From Ruminococcus sp. (GTDB lineage Bacteria > Bacillota > Clostridia > Oscillospirales > Ruminococcaceae), in the NCBI GenBank assembly GCA_029063695.1, contig JAIDNR010000272.1:1-11556 (forward strand): 11,556 bases of DNA. The letters run 5' to 3'. A program made the position numbers and the translations under genes. The notes beneath the pieces were generated by a model, which saw nothing but the letters and a program-made list of their open reading frames with translations, searched no databases and was not told where the DNA came from. Position 1 is the stretch's first letter, and the number at the start of each line of letters is the position of its first letter. Shown here piece after piece: positions 1 through 6,226 of this stretch.

Positions 1-1741
1 CGATGTGCGTTTTGCGTTCTGTTTTCCTGATACTTATGACATCGGTATGTCACATTTAGGTATGAAGATACTATATTCTCTTATAAACGAAAGAGAGAAT
101 TATTGGTGCGAACGCTGTTTCGCTCCGTCCCTTGACTTTGAGGAAATCATGCGAAAGAATGATATACCGCTGTATGCCCTTGAATCACTTGACCCGATAA
201 GCGGATTTGATTTCATCGGCTTTACAATGCAGTATGAGCTGTCTTATACAAATGTACTCAATATGCTTGATTTGGCAGGTATACCGATTTTCGCAAAGGA
301 CAGGACGGACGAACTCACACAGATAGTTGTTGCAGGTGGTCCTTGTGTATGCAATCCCGAACCGCTGGCTGATTTCTTTGACCTGTTTATTTTAGGTGAG
401 GGAGAGGAAGTAAACCTTGAACTCATGGACTTGTATTATAATATGAAAAAACAGGGTGCAAGCCGTCTGGAATTTCTTAAACGTGCCTTGCAGATTGAGG
501 GAATATATGTTCCGCAGTTTTATAAATTCAGCTATAAAGAGAATGGTACTATAGATAAACTGGAAGTTACGGACAATGCACCTAAAACAATCAGAAAGCG
601 TATTATAAAAGACTTTGATAAGGTATATTATCCTGAAAATTTCGTCGTGCCGTTTACCGAAATAGTCCATGACCGTGTATCTGTCGAGGTTTTGCGTGGT
701 TGTATACGTGGGTGCAGATTCTGTCAGGCAGGATTCATATATCGCCCATTCCGTGAAAAGTCACCCGAAACAATATGCAGAGAGACAAAGTGCCTTTGTG
801 AAAATACAGGATATGACGAAGTATCACTTGCATCGCTCAGTACAAGTGACCATTCGAAAATCGATGATATGCTGACAAAACTGATTGACTATACAGCAGA
901 TGAAAAAGTAAATCTCTCGTTACCGTCTTTGAGAGTCGATAACTTTTCGGAATCCCTGCTTGAAAAAATCAAGAAAGTACGCAAAAGCGGTCTTACTTTT
1001 GCGGCAGAGGGCGGTACACAACGCTTACGTGATGTTATTAACAAGAATGTAAGTGAAGAAGAAATAATGAATACCTGCAAAATCGCATTTGAGGGCGGTT
1101 ATAGCAGTGTAAAGTTGTATTTCATGATGGGTCTGCCCACTGAAACAGATGAGGATATAATAGGTATTACGGAACTTGCACAGCGTATCATTGACCTGTT
1201 TTACAGTATTGAAAACCGTCCGAAAGGCAGGGGAGTACAGATTTCGGTAAGCTGTGCGACATTTGTCCCGAAGCCGTTTACTCCGTTCCAGTTTGAGCCG
1301 CAGGACACCCGTGAGGAAATTGAACGCAAACAGAAACTTCTGCTTGATTCTGTAAAAACGAAAAAAATCAGGGTAAGCTATCATGATTCAAATGTAAGTC
1401 TGCTGGAAGCCGTACTTGCAAAGGGTGACAGAAGATTGTGTAATGTAATCTATACGGCATGGAAAAAAGGTTGTAAATTCGACAGCTGGAGTGAGCATTA
1501 CAGGTTTGATTTGTGGCTTGAAGCATTTGCGGAGTGCGGTGTTGACCCGGCATTCTATGCGAACAGACGTTTTGAATACGATGAAATACTTCCTTGGGAG
1601 CATCTTGATTATCTTGTCACCAAAGAATTTTTTATCCGTGAGAACAAAACGGCACATAAATCGGTCACAACACCCAACTGTCGTCTGAGATGTTCGGGCT
1701 GCGGAGTAAATAAAGCAGTGGGGAGGGAATGTTTTTGTTAA
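1..1741 (+). CDS. B12-binding-domain radical SAM protein, TIGR03960 type (5' end missing)
   Basis: The reading frame is open from the left edge (GAT then GTG at 2-7), and the visible protein begins inside a conserved N-terminal block (FAFCFPDTYDIGMSHLG), so the true start and perhaps 30 residues lie before the window. Counting from the GTG at 5 there are 578 residues. The N-terminal 200 or so resemble the degenerate cobalamin-binding-type domain of this family. The radical SAM core carries CxxxCxxC (C233, C237, C240, in RGCIRGCRFCQAG), which would bind the [4Fe-4S] cluster that cleaves S-adenosylmethionine, followed by an EGGTQRLRD segment. A second CxxxCxxC (C559, C563, C566) plus C576 and C578 sits at the extreme C-terminus. 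The family's reaction is not established. Its constant association with the next gene suggests the two proteins act together. The stop overlaps that gene by 13 nt, or by 7 nt if the TTG start is used. Family assignment is confident; function is not known. Confidence 0.9.
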   Translation, partial: DVRFAFCFPDTYDIGMSHLGMKILYSLINERENYWCERCFAPSLDFEEIMRKNDIPLYALESLDPISGFDFIGFTMQYELSYTNVLNMLDLAGIPIFAKDRTDELTQIVVAGGPCVCNPEPLADFFDLFILGEGEEVNLELMDLYYNMKKQGASRLEFLKRALQIEGIYVPQFYKFSYKENGTIDKLEVTDNAPKTIRKRIIKDFDKVYYPENFVVPFTEIVHDRVSVEVLRGCIRGCRFCQAGFIYRPFREKSPETICRETKCLCENTGYDEVSLASLSTSDHSKIDDMLTKLIDYTADEKVNLSLPSLRVDNFSESLLEKIKKVRKSGLTFAAEGGTQRLRDVINKNVSEEEIMNTCKIAFEGGYSSVKLYFMMGLPTETDEDIIGITELAQRIIDLFYSIENRPKGRGVQISVSCATFVPKPFTPFQFEPQDTREEIERKQKLLLDSVKTKKIRVSYHDSNVSLLEAVLAKGDRRLCNVIYTAWKKGCKFDSWSEHYRFDLWLEAFAECGVDPAFYANRRFEYDEILPWEHLDYLVTKEFFIRENKTAHKSVTTPNCRLRCSGCGVNKAVGRECFC

Positions 1742-2391
1742 GATTAAGAGCAGTTTTTGAAAAGTCGGGACGTGCAAAATATATATCACACCTTGATTTG
1801 AACCGTTGTATGCTCAGAGTTTTCAGACGTTCAAAACTTCCTGTATGGTATACAGAAGGATTCAATCCGCACCCTTACTACAGTTTTGCACTTGCCTTGT
1901 CTCTTGGATTTGAAAGCGACTGTGAAATCATGGACTTCAATATAACTGACGATAATATGTCACTTGAAGAAATAAGGGACAGGCTCAATGCGGTAATGCC
2001 TGAAGGTATGCGGATTATCTCAGTAGCAGAGCAGGTGAAGAAAATCACGGCAATTACAAAAGCGGAATACAGTTTCTCGCTTGTTTCGGAAGATATATTA
2101 GAAGTATACAATACTCTTATGGAACTTCTGGCAGAACCCGAAATCCTGATTGAAAAGAAAACTAAAAAGGGCATTAAAACAGTTGATATAATGCCTGACC
2201 TCGAAATAGTGTTGTGCGAACTTAAAGAAAATTCAATAGACATGATTATAAGATTTCCCGCAGGTACTCAGACTAACTATAATCCGACACTTTTTATTGA
2301 AGCATTGAAAAATTTCCGTGAATTGACATTTGAAGCGGAAAAAATCCGCCGTACAGGAATTTTATGTGAAAATAATGAAAAATTTTTCTAA
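1729..2391 (+). CDS. Radical SAM-linked protein, DUF2344 / TIGR03936 family
   Basis: 220 residues from the ATG at 1729. The N-terminal block (RAVFEKSGRAKYISHLDL, then NPHPYYSFALALSLG) is the recognisable signature of the DUF2344 family, which occurs next to, or fused to, TIGR03960 radical SAM proteins. No catalytic motif is evident to me; it is probably a soluble partner or substrate-presenting subunit of the upstream enzyme. This is inference from context. Start choice: the purine-rich site GGGAGGG (1721-1727) is only 1 nt from the ATG at 1729 but 7 nt from an in-frame TTG at 1735, so translation may really begin at the TTG and lose two residues. The gene overlaps the upstream stop, implying translational coupling. 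It ends just before the rplS promoter, and no terminator is visible between the two. Confidence 0.88.
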   Translation: MFLLRLRAVFEKSGRAKYISHLDLNRCMLRVFRRSKLPVWYTEGFNPHPYYSFALALSLGFESDCEIMDFNITDDNMSLEEIRDRLNAVMPEGMRIISVAEQVKKITAITKAEYSFSLVSEDILEVYNTLMELLAEPEILIEKKTKKGIKTVDIMPDLEIVLCELKENSIDMIIRFPAGTQTNYNPTLFIEALKNFRELTFEAEKIRRTGILCENNEKFF

Positions 2392-2397
2392 AAACAC

Positions 2398-2426
2398 TTG
2401 CATTTTTCTGAAAAGTATGATATGAT
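2398..2426 (+). promoter_or_regulatory. Promoter for rplS
   Basis: A sigma-A type promoter: -35 TTGCAT (2398-2403), exactly 17 bp, then -10 TATGAT (2421-2426). Transcription would start near 2433, giving a 5' leader of about 155 nt before the rplS ATG. It lies immediately after the DUF2344 stop codon, separating the L19 unit from the radical SAM pair. Confidence 0.75.
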
Positions 2427-2432
2427 ATAAAA

Positions 2433-2587
2433 GCATTTGAAATCCGTCTGCATTTTGCAGATGAGAGTTAATGCCGAAAGACATTAAATTGAGCAGTCCT
2501 CTGCCTGTTGTTTATTAATTCCGTAATCCTATTGCTGAACGGTACGGAATTGGCACGAATGCTCGGAAATTTTAGGAGGAAATTAAA
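2433..2587 (+). promoter_or_regulatory. Structured 5' leader of rplS (candidate L19 autoregulatory leader)
   Basis: Four successive hairpins can be drawn by eye: 2445-2451 with 2457-2463 (TCTGC/GCAGA core plus a G-T wobble); TTAATG 2468-2473 with CATTAA 2482-2487; GCAG 2493-2496 with CTGC 2501-2504; and a perfect 9-bp stem AATTCCGTA 2517-2525 with TACGGAATT 2543-2551 around a 17-nt loop. The TCCTC at 2497-2501 (loop of the third hairpin plus its first 3' stem base) is complementary to GAGGA (2576-2580) in the rplS Shine-Dalgarno site, so the leader could mask it. Feedback leaders for ribosomal protein operons, including L19 leaders in Bacillota, are established. I infer this is one, but I have not matched it to a covariance model. 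Confidence 0.55.
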
Positions 2588-2932
2588 ATGGACGCACTTA
2601 AGTTAATCAGCGAATCAAGCATGAAGGAAAATGTTCCGCAGTTCAATGTAGGTGATACTGTTAAGGTTCACGTACGTATCAAGGAAGGCGACAAGAGCCG
2701 TATCCAGATTTTTGAGGGTACTGTTATCGCTAAGAAGCACGGCGGAATCAGCGAAACTTTTACTGTAAGACGTGTTGCTCACGGTTGCGGTATCGAGAGA
2801 GTTTTCCCGCTTCACTCACCTGTTGTTGACAAGGTAGAGGTTATCAGACACGGTAAAGTCCGCAGAGCTAAGCTTTACTACCTCAGAGACAGAGTCGGCA
2901 AGGCTGCAAAGGTTAAAGAGCAGATTCGCTAA
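2588..2932 (+). CDS. rplS: 50S ribosomal protein L19
   Basis: 114 residues, the usual size for bacterial L19. Recognisable stretches include the central KVHVRIKEGDKSRIQIFEG (22-40), TFTVRR (58-63), GIERVFPLHSP (68-78) and the C-terminal KVRRAKLYYLRDRVGKAA. L19 is a basic 50S protein at the 30S-50S interface. The start is an ATG with a strong Shine-Dalgarno AGGAGGA (2574-2580) at 7-nt spacing. The gene has its own promoter and leader and is followed by an intrinsic terminator. rimM and trmD, which precede rplS in many Bacillota, are absent immediately upstream here, where the radical SAM/DUF2344 pair is found instead. Confidence 0.98.
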   Translation: MDALKLISESSMKENVPQFNVGDTVKVHVRIKEGDKSRIQIFEGTVIAKKHGGISETFTVRRVAHGCGIERVFPLHSPVVDKVEVIRHGKVRRAKLYYLRDRVGKAAKVKEQIR

Positions 2933-2955
2933 TTACAAGCGTGTACAGACTGAAC

Positions 2956-2974
2956 TGCCGGTGTCCTGCCGGCA
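2956..2974 (+). other. Stem-loop downstream of rplS
   Basis: A GC-rich hairpin, TGCCGG (2956-2961) with CCGGCA (2969-2974) and a 7-nt loop. It has no U-tract after it, so it is not a terminator alone. It lies 18 bp upstream of the intrinsic terminator. It may protect the rplS 3' end or act as an alternative fold: GTCCT (2963-2967) could pair with GGGAC (2993-2997) of the terminator stem, with one wobble. Confidence 0.55.
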
Positions 2975-2991
2975 CGTTCGTCTTAATCCGC

Positions 2992-3014
2992 AGGGACTTT
3001 AACGTCCCTTTTTT
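2992..3014 (+). terminator. Intrinsic terminator after rplS
   Basis: A 6-bp stem AGGGAC (2992-2997) with GTCCCT (3004-3009), loop TTTAAC, and six consecutive T residues (3009-3014). The next gene starts only 33 nt later and has no convincing promoter of its own. Some read-through into the downstream operon is therefore likely, with this acting as an attenuating terminator that makes L19 mRNA more abundant. Confidence 0.75.
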
Positions 3015-3047
3015 GCTAATTATTAATATTAACTGTGAGGTAAATTT

Positions 3048-3764
3048 ATGGACAGCAATAAAGAAGCCGTTGAAAATGAAATCGACGAGCAGAATACCGA
3101 AACCGAAAACAACGGCGGAACAGAGCCGAAAAAGAAAGGCGATATTCTTAAGGACTGTATGGAAGTCATTGAATCAACATTCATTACAATTTTTGTGGTT
3201 TTTATGCTTTTTACTTATATACTGCACCCTGTGAATATTGTGGGTCATTCTATGGTTCCTACGCTTAACCTTAATTATACTGCCGAAAGAGCCGAGAAAA
3301 ATGATACCGACAAGATATTTATGTCAACCGTTTACCTCGATATTAATTACGGCGATATTCTTGTTATTGACAAAGATGACAATTATCTTCTTGATGCGAG
3401 TGGAGAAGTCTATGTGCCTGATACTCCGTCAATCAGCGAATGTATTATCAAGAGAGTTATAGCAGTCGGCGGTCAGACTATTGATATTAAAGACGGTCAG
3501 GTCTATGTTGACGGTGAACTTCTTGATGAGCCTTATATAAACGAGCCTGATTCAACAGCCGATTTGGGTGCATTTACGGGACAATATCCGCTTACAGTTC
3601 CAGAGGGTTATTATTTTGTTATGGGAGATAACAGAAATCATTCCACAGATAGCCGTGCATCGAGTGTCGGATTTATCAGTAAAGACCAGATTTACGGCAA
3701 GGCTATTGTAAAATATTCACCGCTGAGCGAATTTGATATTCTTATTAATTCATGGAAAGGTTAA
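3048..3764 (+). CDS. lepB: Signal peptidase I (first of two, S26A family)
   Basis: 238 residues. It is a membrane-anchored serine protease that removes signal peptides from exported proteins on the outer face of the cytoplasmic membrane. An acidic, hydrophilic N-terminus of about 40 residues ending in PKKKG precedes one transmembrane helix (about 43-62, IFVVFMLFTYIL core). Catalytic box B is GHSMVPTL with nucleophile Ser68, box D is IIKRVIAVGG with general base Lys135, and box E is VMGDNRNHSTDSR (about 191-203). The segment between box B and the GDILVI strand lacks the common E-x-GD pattern and is longer than usual, so Ser and Lys are 67 residues apart. The start ATG has GTGAGGT upstream (3035-3041). 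The gene overlaps the second signal peptidase gene by 13 nt. Confidence 0.95.
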   Translation: MDSNKEAVENEIDEQNTETENNGGTEPKKKGDILKDCMEVIESTFITIFVVFMLFTYILHPVNIVGHSMVPTLNLNYTAERAEKNDTDKIFMSTVYLDINYGDILVIDKDDNYLLDASGEVYVPDTPSISECIIKRVIAVGGQTIDIKDGQVYVDGELLDEPYINEPDSTADLGAFTGQYPLTVPEGYYFVMGDNRNHSTDSRASSVGFISKDQIYGKAIVKYSPLSEFDILINSWKG

Positions 3765-4345
3765 GAAAATTCCTTGATTTTATTGAGGAACTTATTATAA
3801 CTCTCTTTGTATTTATACTGATTTCAACATATATTTTCAGAATTTTTTCAATAAACGGCGATTCAATGTGTAGTACGCTTGAATCAGGCGACAGAATTAT
3901 TGCGAATCTTCTGCCACATAACTACGAACAGGGTGATATTGTTGTCATAAACGCAAAAAACAGCGTTATTCTGAATGATGACAATTCGCTTGATATTTCG
4001 GAGGGTATAAATAAAACAATTGTCAAAAGAATTATCGCAACGGGCGGACAGACTGTTGACATGGATTTTTCAACAGGTGCTGTATTTATTGACGGAGAAC
4101 GCATATTTGAGGAATACTTGACTTTCGGGCTTACTCATAAAGACGAGGGTGCCTTTGACTATCCTGTAACCGTTCCCGAAGGTTATGTATTTGTAATGGG
4201 CGACAACCGTTCAGAATCATTGGACAGCCGTTCCAATAAAGTGGGATTTATTCCCGAAAAAGATATAGTCGGTGAAGTCATTTTCAGAATTTTGCCGACT
4301 GATAAGTTTGGTACTCTTGAACAGGAGGAAAAACGTGGAAAATAA
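3752..4345 (+). CDS. lepB: Signal peptidase I (second, divergent copy)
   Basis: 197 residues, S26A family. A short cytoplasmic end is followed by one transmembrane helix (about 13-31). Box B reads GDSMCSTL, with Ser38 in the nucleophile position but Ser in place of the near-invariant Pro of SMxPTL. Then come GDRII and GDIVVI, box D IVKRIIATGG with Lys92, and box E VMGDNRSESLDSR (about 148-160). The Ser/Lys dyad is intact, so activity is plausible, but the altered box B may change cleavage preference or rate. It is clearly diverged from the copy upstream, so this is not a recent tandem duplication. The start overlaps the upstream gene by 13 nt and has no good Shine-Dalgarno site (AT-rich sequence before 3752), suggesting translation by coupling to the first gene. 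Confidence 0.92.
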   Translation: MERLRKFLDFIEELIITLFVFILISTYIFRIFSINGDSMCSTLESGDRIIANLLPHNYEQGDIVVINAKNSVILNDDNSLDISEGINKTIVKRIIATGGQTVDMDFSTGAVFIDGERIFEEYLTFGLTHKDEGAFDYPVTVPEGYVFVMGDNRSESLDSRSNKVGFIPEKDIVGEVIFRILPTDKFGTLEQEEKRGK

Positions 4346-5210
4346 TGATATGAAAACAATACAATGGTTTCCGGGTCACATGGCAAAGACAAGACGTGCA
4401 ATTTCTGCGAACTTAAAACTTGTCGATGCCATTGTGGAAATCATTGATGCAAGAACTCCTTTAAGCAGCCGCAATCCCGAAATTGATAGTCTCACATCAT
4501 CAAAACCGAGAATTGTACTGCTTAATAAATGTGACCTTGCAGACAGCAATGCCACTTCCGTATGGGTCAATTACTTTAAAAAAGAAAACGTTGCTGCCCT
4601 TGCGGTTGACTGTAAATCTGGCAGGGGCCTGAATAAGCTTATGCCAACTTTAAAGTCAACCGTTCTGAAAGCACTTATGGAAAAGCGTGAGAAAAATGGC
4701 ATGACAGGTGCACCGATAAGACTTATGATTCTTGGTATTCCGAATGTCGGAAAAAGTTCATTGATTAATCGTCTTGCGGGCGGAAAACGTGCAAAAGTTG
4801 AGGACAGACCTGGAGTTACAAGAGTAAAGCAGTGGGTAAGGTTAAAAGATAATACCGAAATGCTTGATATGCCTGGTGTTCTCTGGCCTAAGTTTGAAGA
4901 CCAGTCTGCCGCAGTAAGACTTGCATTCACAGGTGCAATCAGCGATGATATACTTGATATTGAAACACTTGCAATGAAACTGCTTGTTTATCTTGCCGAA
5001 AATTATCCCGATTCACTCAAAGAACGCTATAAAGTTGAGTTCGACAAAAGCGATGACGGACTTGCACTGCTTGAAAAAGTCGGAAAGAAACGTGGAATGA
5101 TTGTTTCAGGCGGTGAAATCAATATCGAAAGAGCTGCAATAACCGTGCTTGACGAGTTCAGAAGCGGAAAATTAGGACAGATTACACTTGAATTTCTGCC
5201 AAAGGAGTAA
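4335..5210 (+). CDS. ylqF: Ribosome biogenesis GTPase YlqF/RbgA
   Basis: 291 residues, close to the family length of about 280-290. This circularly permuted GTPase promotes late maturation of the 50S subunit. The opening IQWFPGHMAKTRR is diagnostic. The GTPase motifs come in permuted order: G4 NKCD (64-67), G5 region DCKSGRG (92-98), G1 GIPNVGKSS (134-142), G2 PGVTR around T162, and G3 DMPG (178-181). A C-terminal helical domain follows. Start choice: GTG at 4335, 6 nt after a strong AGGAGG (4323-4328). The in-frame ATG at 4350 is 21 nt from that site, and an upstream in-frame GTG at 4272 would add a non-homologous tail inside the preceding gene. It overlaps the second lepB by 11 nt. Proximity to rplS is conserved in Bacillota and fits a shared role in 50S assembly. 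Confidence 0.95.
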   Translation: MENNDMKTIQWFPGHMAKTRRAISANLKLVDAIVEIIDARTPLSSRNPEIDSLTSSKPRIVLLNKCDLADSNATSVWVNYFKKENVAALAVDCKSGRGLNKLMPTLKSTVLKALMEKREKNGMTGAPIRLMILGIPNVGKSSLINRLAGGKRAKVEDRPGVTRVKQWVRLKDNTEMLDMPGVLWPKFEDQSAAVRLAFTGAISDDILDIETLAMKLLVYLAENYPDSLKERYKVEFDKSDDGLALLEKVGKKRGMIVSGGEINIERAAITVLDEFRSGKLGQITLEFLPKE

Positions 5211-5213
5211 AAT

Positions 5214-5840
5214 ATGGAAAAGATTGTTCTCCATAAGGAGCTTTTTGAATATGACAGCAGTCTGCGTACAACTTCTCCGATTCTGTGCGGAGTTGATGAG
5301 GCAGGCAGAGGACCTCTTGCAGGTGATGTCTATGCAGCGGCTGTAATTCTGAACGACAGTATACTGATTGATTATCTTAATGACAGCAAGAAAATATCTG
5401 AAAAAATACGTGAAAAGCTGTATGATGAGATAATTGAAAAAGCGGACGCTTACTGTATTGCGACTGCATCTGTTGAGGAAATCGACAGGCTTAATATTTT
5501 GCAGGCAACTATGCTTGCGATGAAAAGAGCCGTAGAGGGATTGGGAATAAAGCCCGAACTTGTATTGATTGACGGCAACAGACTTCCCGAGCTTGAATGT
5601 CCTGCACAGTATCTTGTAAAAGGTGATGCAAAATCCGCATCAATTGCGGCGGCATCTGTGCTTGCAAAAGTTGCAAGGGACAGATATATGAAAGATATTG
5701 CGGAAAAATATCCCGAATACTGTTTTGAACAGCACAAGGGTTACGGTACAAAGCTTCACCGTGAAATGCTGCAAAAATACGGTGCAAGCAAGATACACCG
5801 TAAAACTTTTCTTAAAAAGATTCTCGGTGATACCAAATGA
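5214..5840 (+). CDS. rnhB: Ribonuclease HII
   Basis: 208 residues, typical RNase HII size. It nicks RNA-DNA hybrids and single ribonucleotides embedded in DNA, starting ribonucleotide excision repair in the cytoplasm. Active-site signatures: GVDEAGRGPLAG with D28 and E29, VLIDGN with D120, and the KGDAKSASIAAASVLAKVARD block with D138. The D120-D138 spacing of 18 equals that of the catalytic pair in E. coli RNase HII. A C-terminal HKGYGTKLH segment is also characteristic. The ATG at 5214 has AAAGGAG (5201-5207) 6 nt upstream and starts 3 nt after the ylqF stop. The 3' end overlaps yraN by ATGA. Confidence 0.97.
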   Translation: MEKIVLHKELFEYDSSLRTTSPILCGVDEAGRGPLAGDVYAAAVILNDSILIDYLNDSKKISEKIREKLYDEIIEKADAYCIATASVEEIDRLNILQATMLAMKRAVEGLGIKPELVLIDGNRLPELECPAQYLVKGDAKSASIAAASVLAKVARDRYMKDIAEKYPEYCFEQHKGYGTKLHREMLQKYGASKIHRKTFLKKILGDTK

Positions 5841-6214
5841 CCAAAACGGAAATCGGCAGTATAGGCGAGAAAAGCGTATGCGGTTATCTTATTGAAAAAG
5901 GTTACACTGTAATTGTAAGAAATTACCGCATAAAAGGCGGCGAAATTGATATAATCGCCGAAAATTCGGACTATATTGCTTTTGTTGAAGTAAAGTCCCG
6001 CAGACCCGGTAGCATGGTGAGCGGATTTGAAGCCGTGAACAAACGTAAACAGGGTCTTATTATAAAAACCGCAGGTGATTACTGCATAAAGCACCCTACT
6101 GAGCTTCAGCCACGATTTGATGTTGCGGAAGTCATAATTGACAACGGCAGGGTACTCAGCATTGATTACATACAAAATGCCTATGATACAACAGGCTATA
6201 ATTTCATTTTTTAA
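5837..6214 (+). CDS. yraN: YraN/UPF0102 family nuclease-fold protein
   Basis: 125 residues, the usual length. The N-terminal GSIGEKSVCGYLIEKGY matches the family's GxxGExxAxxYL opening. The core GGEIDIIAEN followed by IAFVEVKSRR supplies E36, D38, E51 and K53, a PD-(D/E)xK-type nuclease constellation. The family sits next to rnhB in many genomes and is suspected to have a DNA-repair or recombination role, but the biochemical function is not firmly established. The start ATG forms an ATGA overlap with the rnhB stop and has GGTGAT (5826-5831) as a Shine-Dalgarno site, so it is translated together with rnhB. Confidence 0.93.
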   Translation: MTKTEIGSIGEKSVCGYLIEKGYTVIVRNYRIKGGEIDIIAENSDYIAFVEVKSRRPGSMVSGFEAVNKRKQGLIIKTAGDYCIKHPTELQPRFDVAEVIIDNGRVLSIDYIQNAYDTTGYNFIF

Positions 6215-6226
6215 AAGGGTGATTCT

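Noticed and set aside
1388..1789. Antisense open frame of 133 residues, and similar antisense frames across the window (for example 5756-6175, 4571-4930, 1025-1384)
   Set aside because: They lie opposite strongly recognised genes, lack ribosome-binding sites, and show no recognisable domains; they are shadows of the + strand coding frames.
2998..3026. Promoter for the lepB operon (TTTAAC-N17-TATTAA)
   Set aside because: The -35 has only three of six consensus matches, the -10 has four, and it overlaps the rplS terminator; too weak to annotate.
2941..3234. A 97-residue + strand frame overlapping the rplS terminator and lepB
   Set aside because: It runs through the terminator hairpin and is out of frame with the clear signal peptidase gene; no homology visible.
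4272..4334. Upstream GTG start extending YlqF by 21 residues
   Set aside because: It lies deep inside the second signal peptidase gene with no suitable ribosome-binding site, while GTG 4335 has an AGGAGG at ideal spacing and gives the normal family N-terminus.
3048..4345. Recent tandem duplication or a split gene as explanation of the two signal peptidases
   Set aside because: Each copy has its own membrane helix and complete boxes B, D and E, and the two are well diverged at protein and DNA level.
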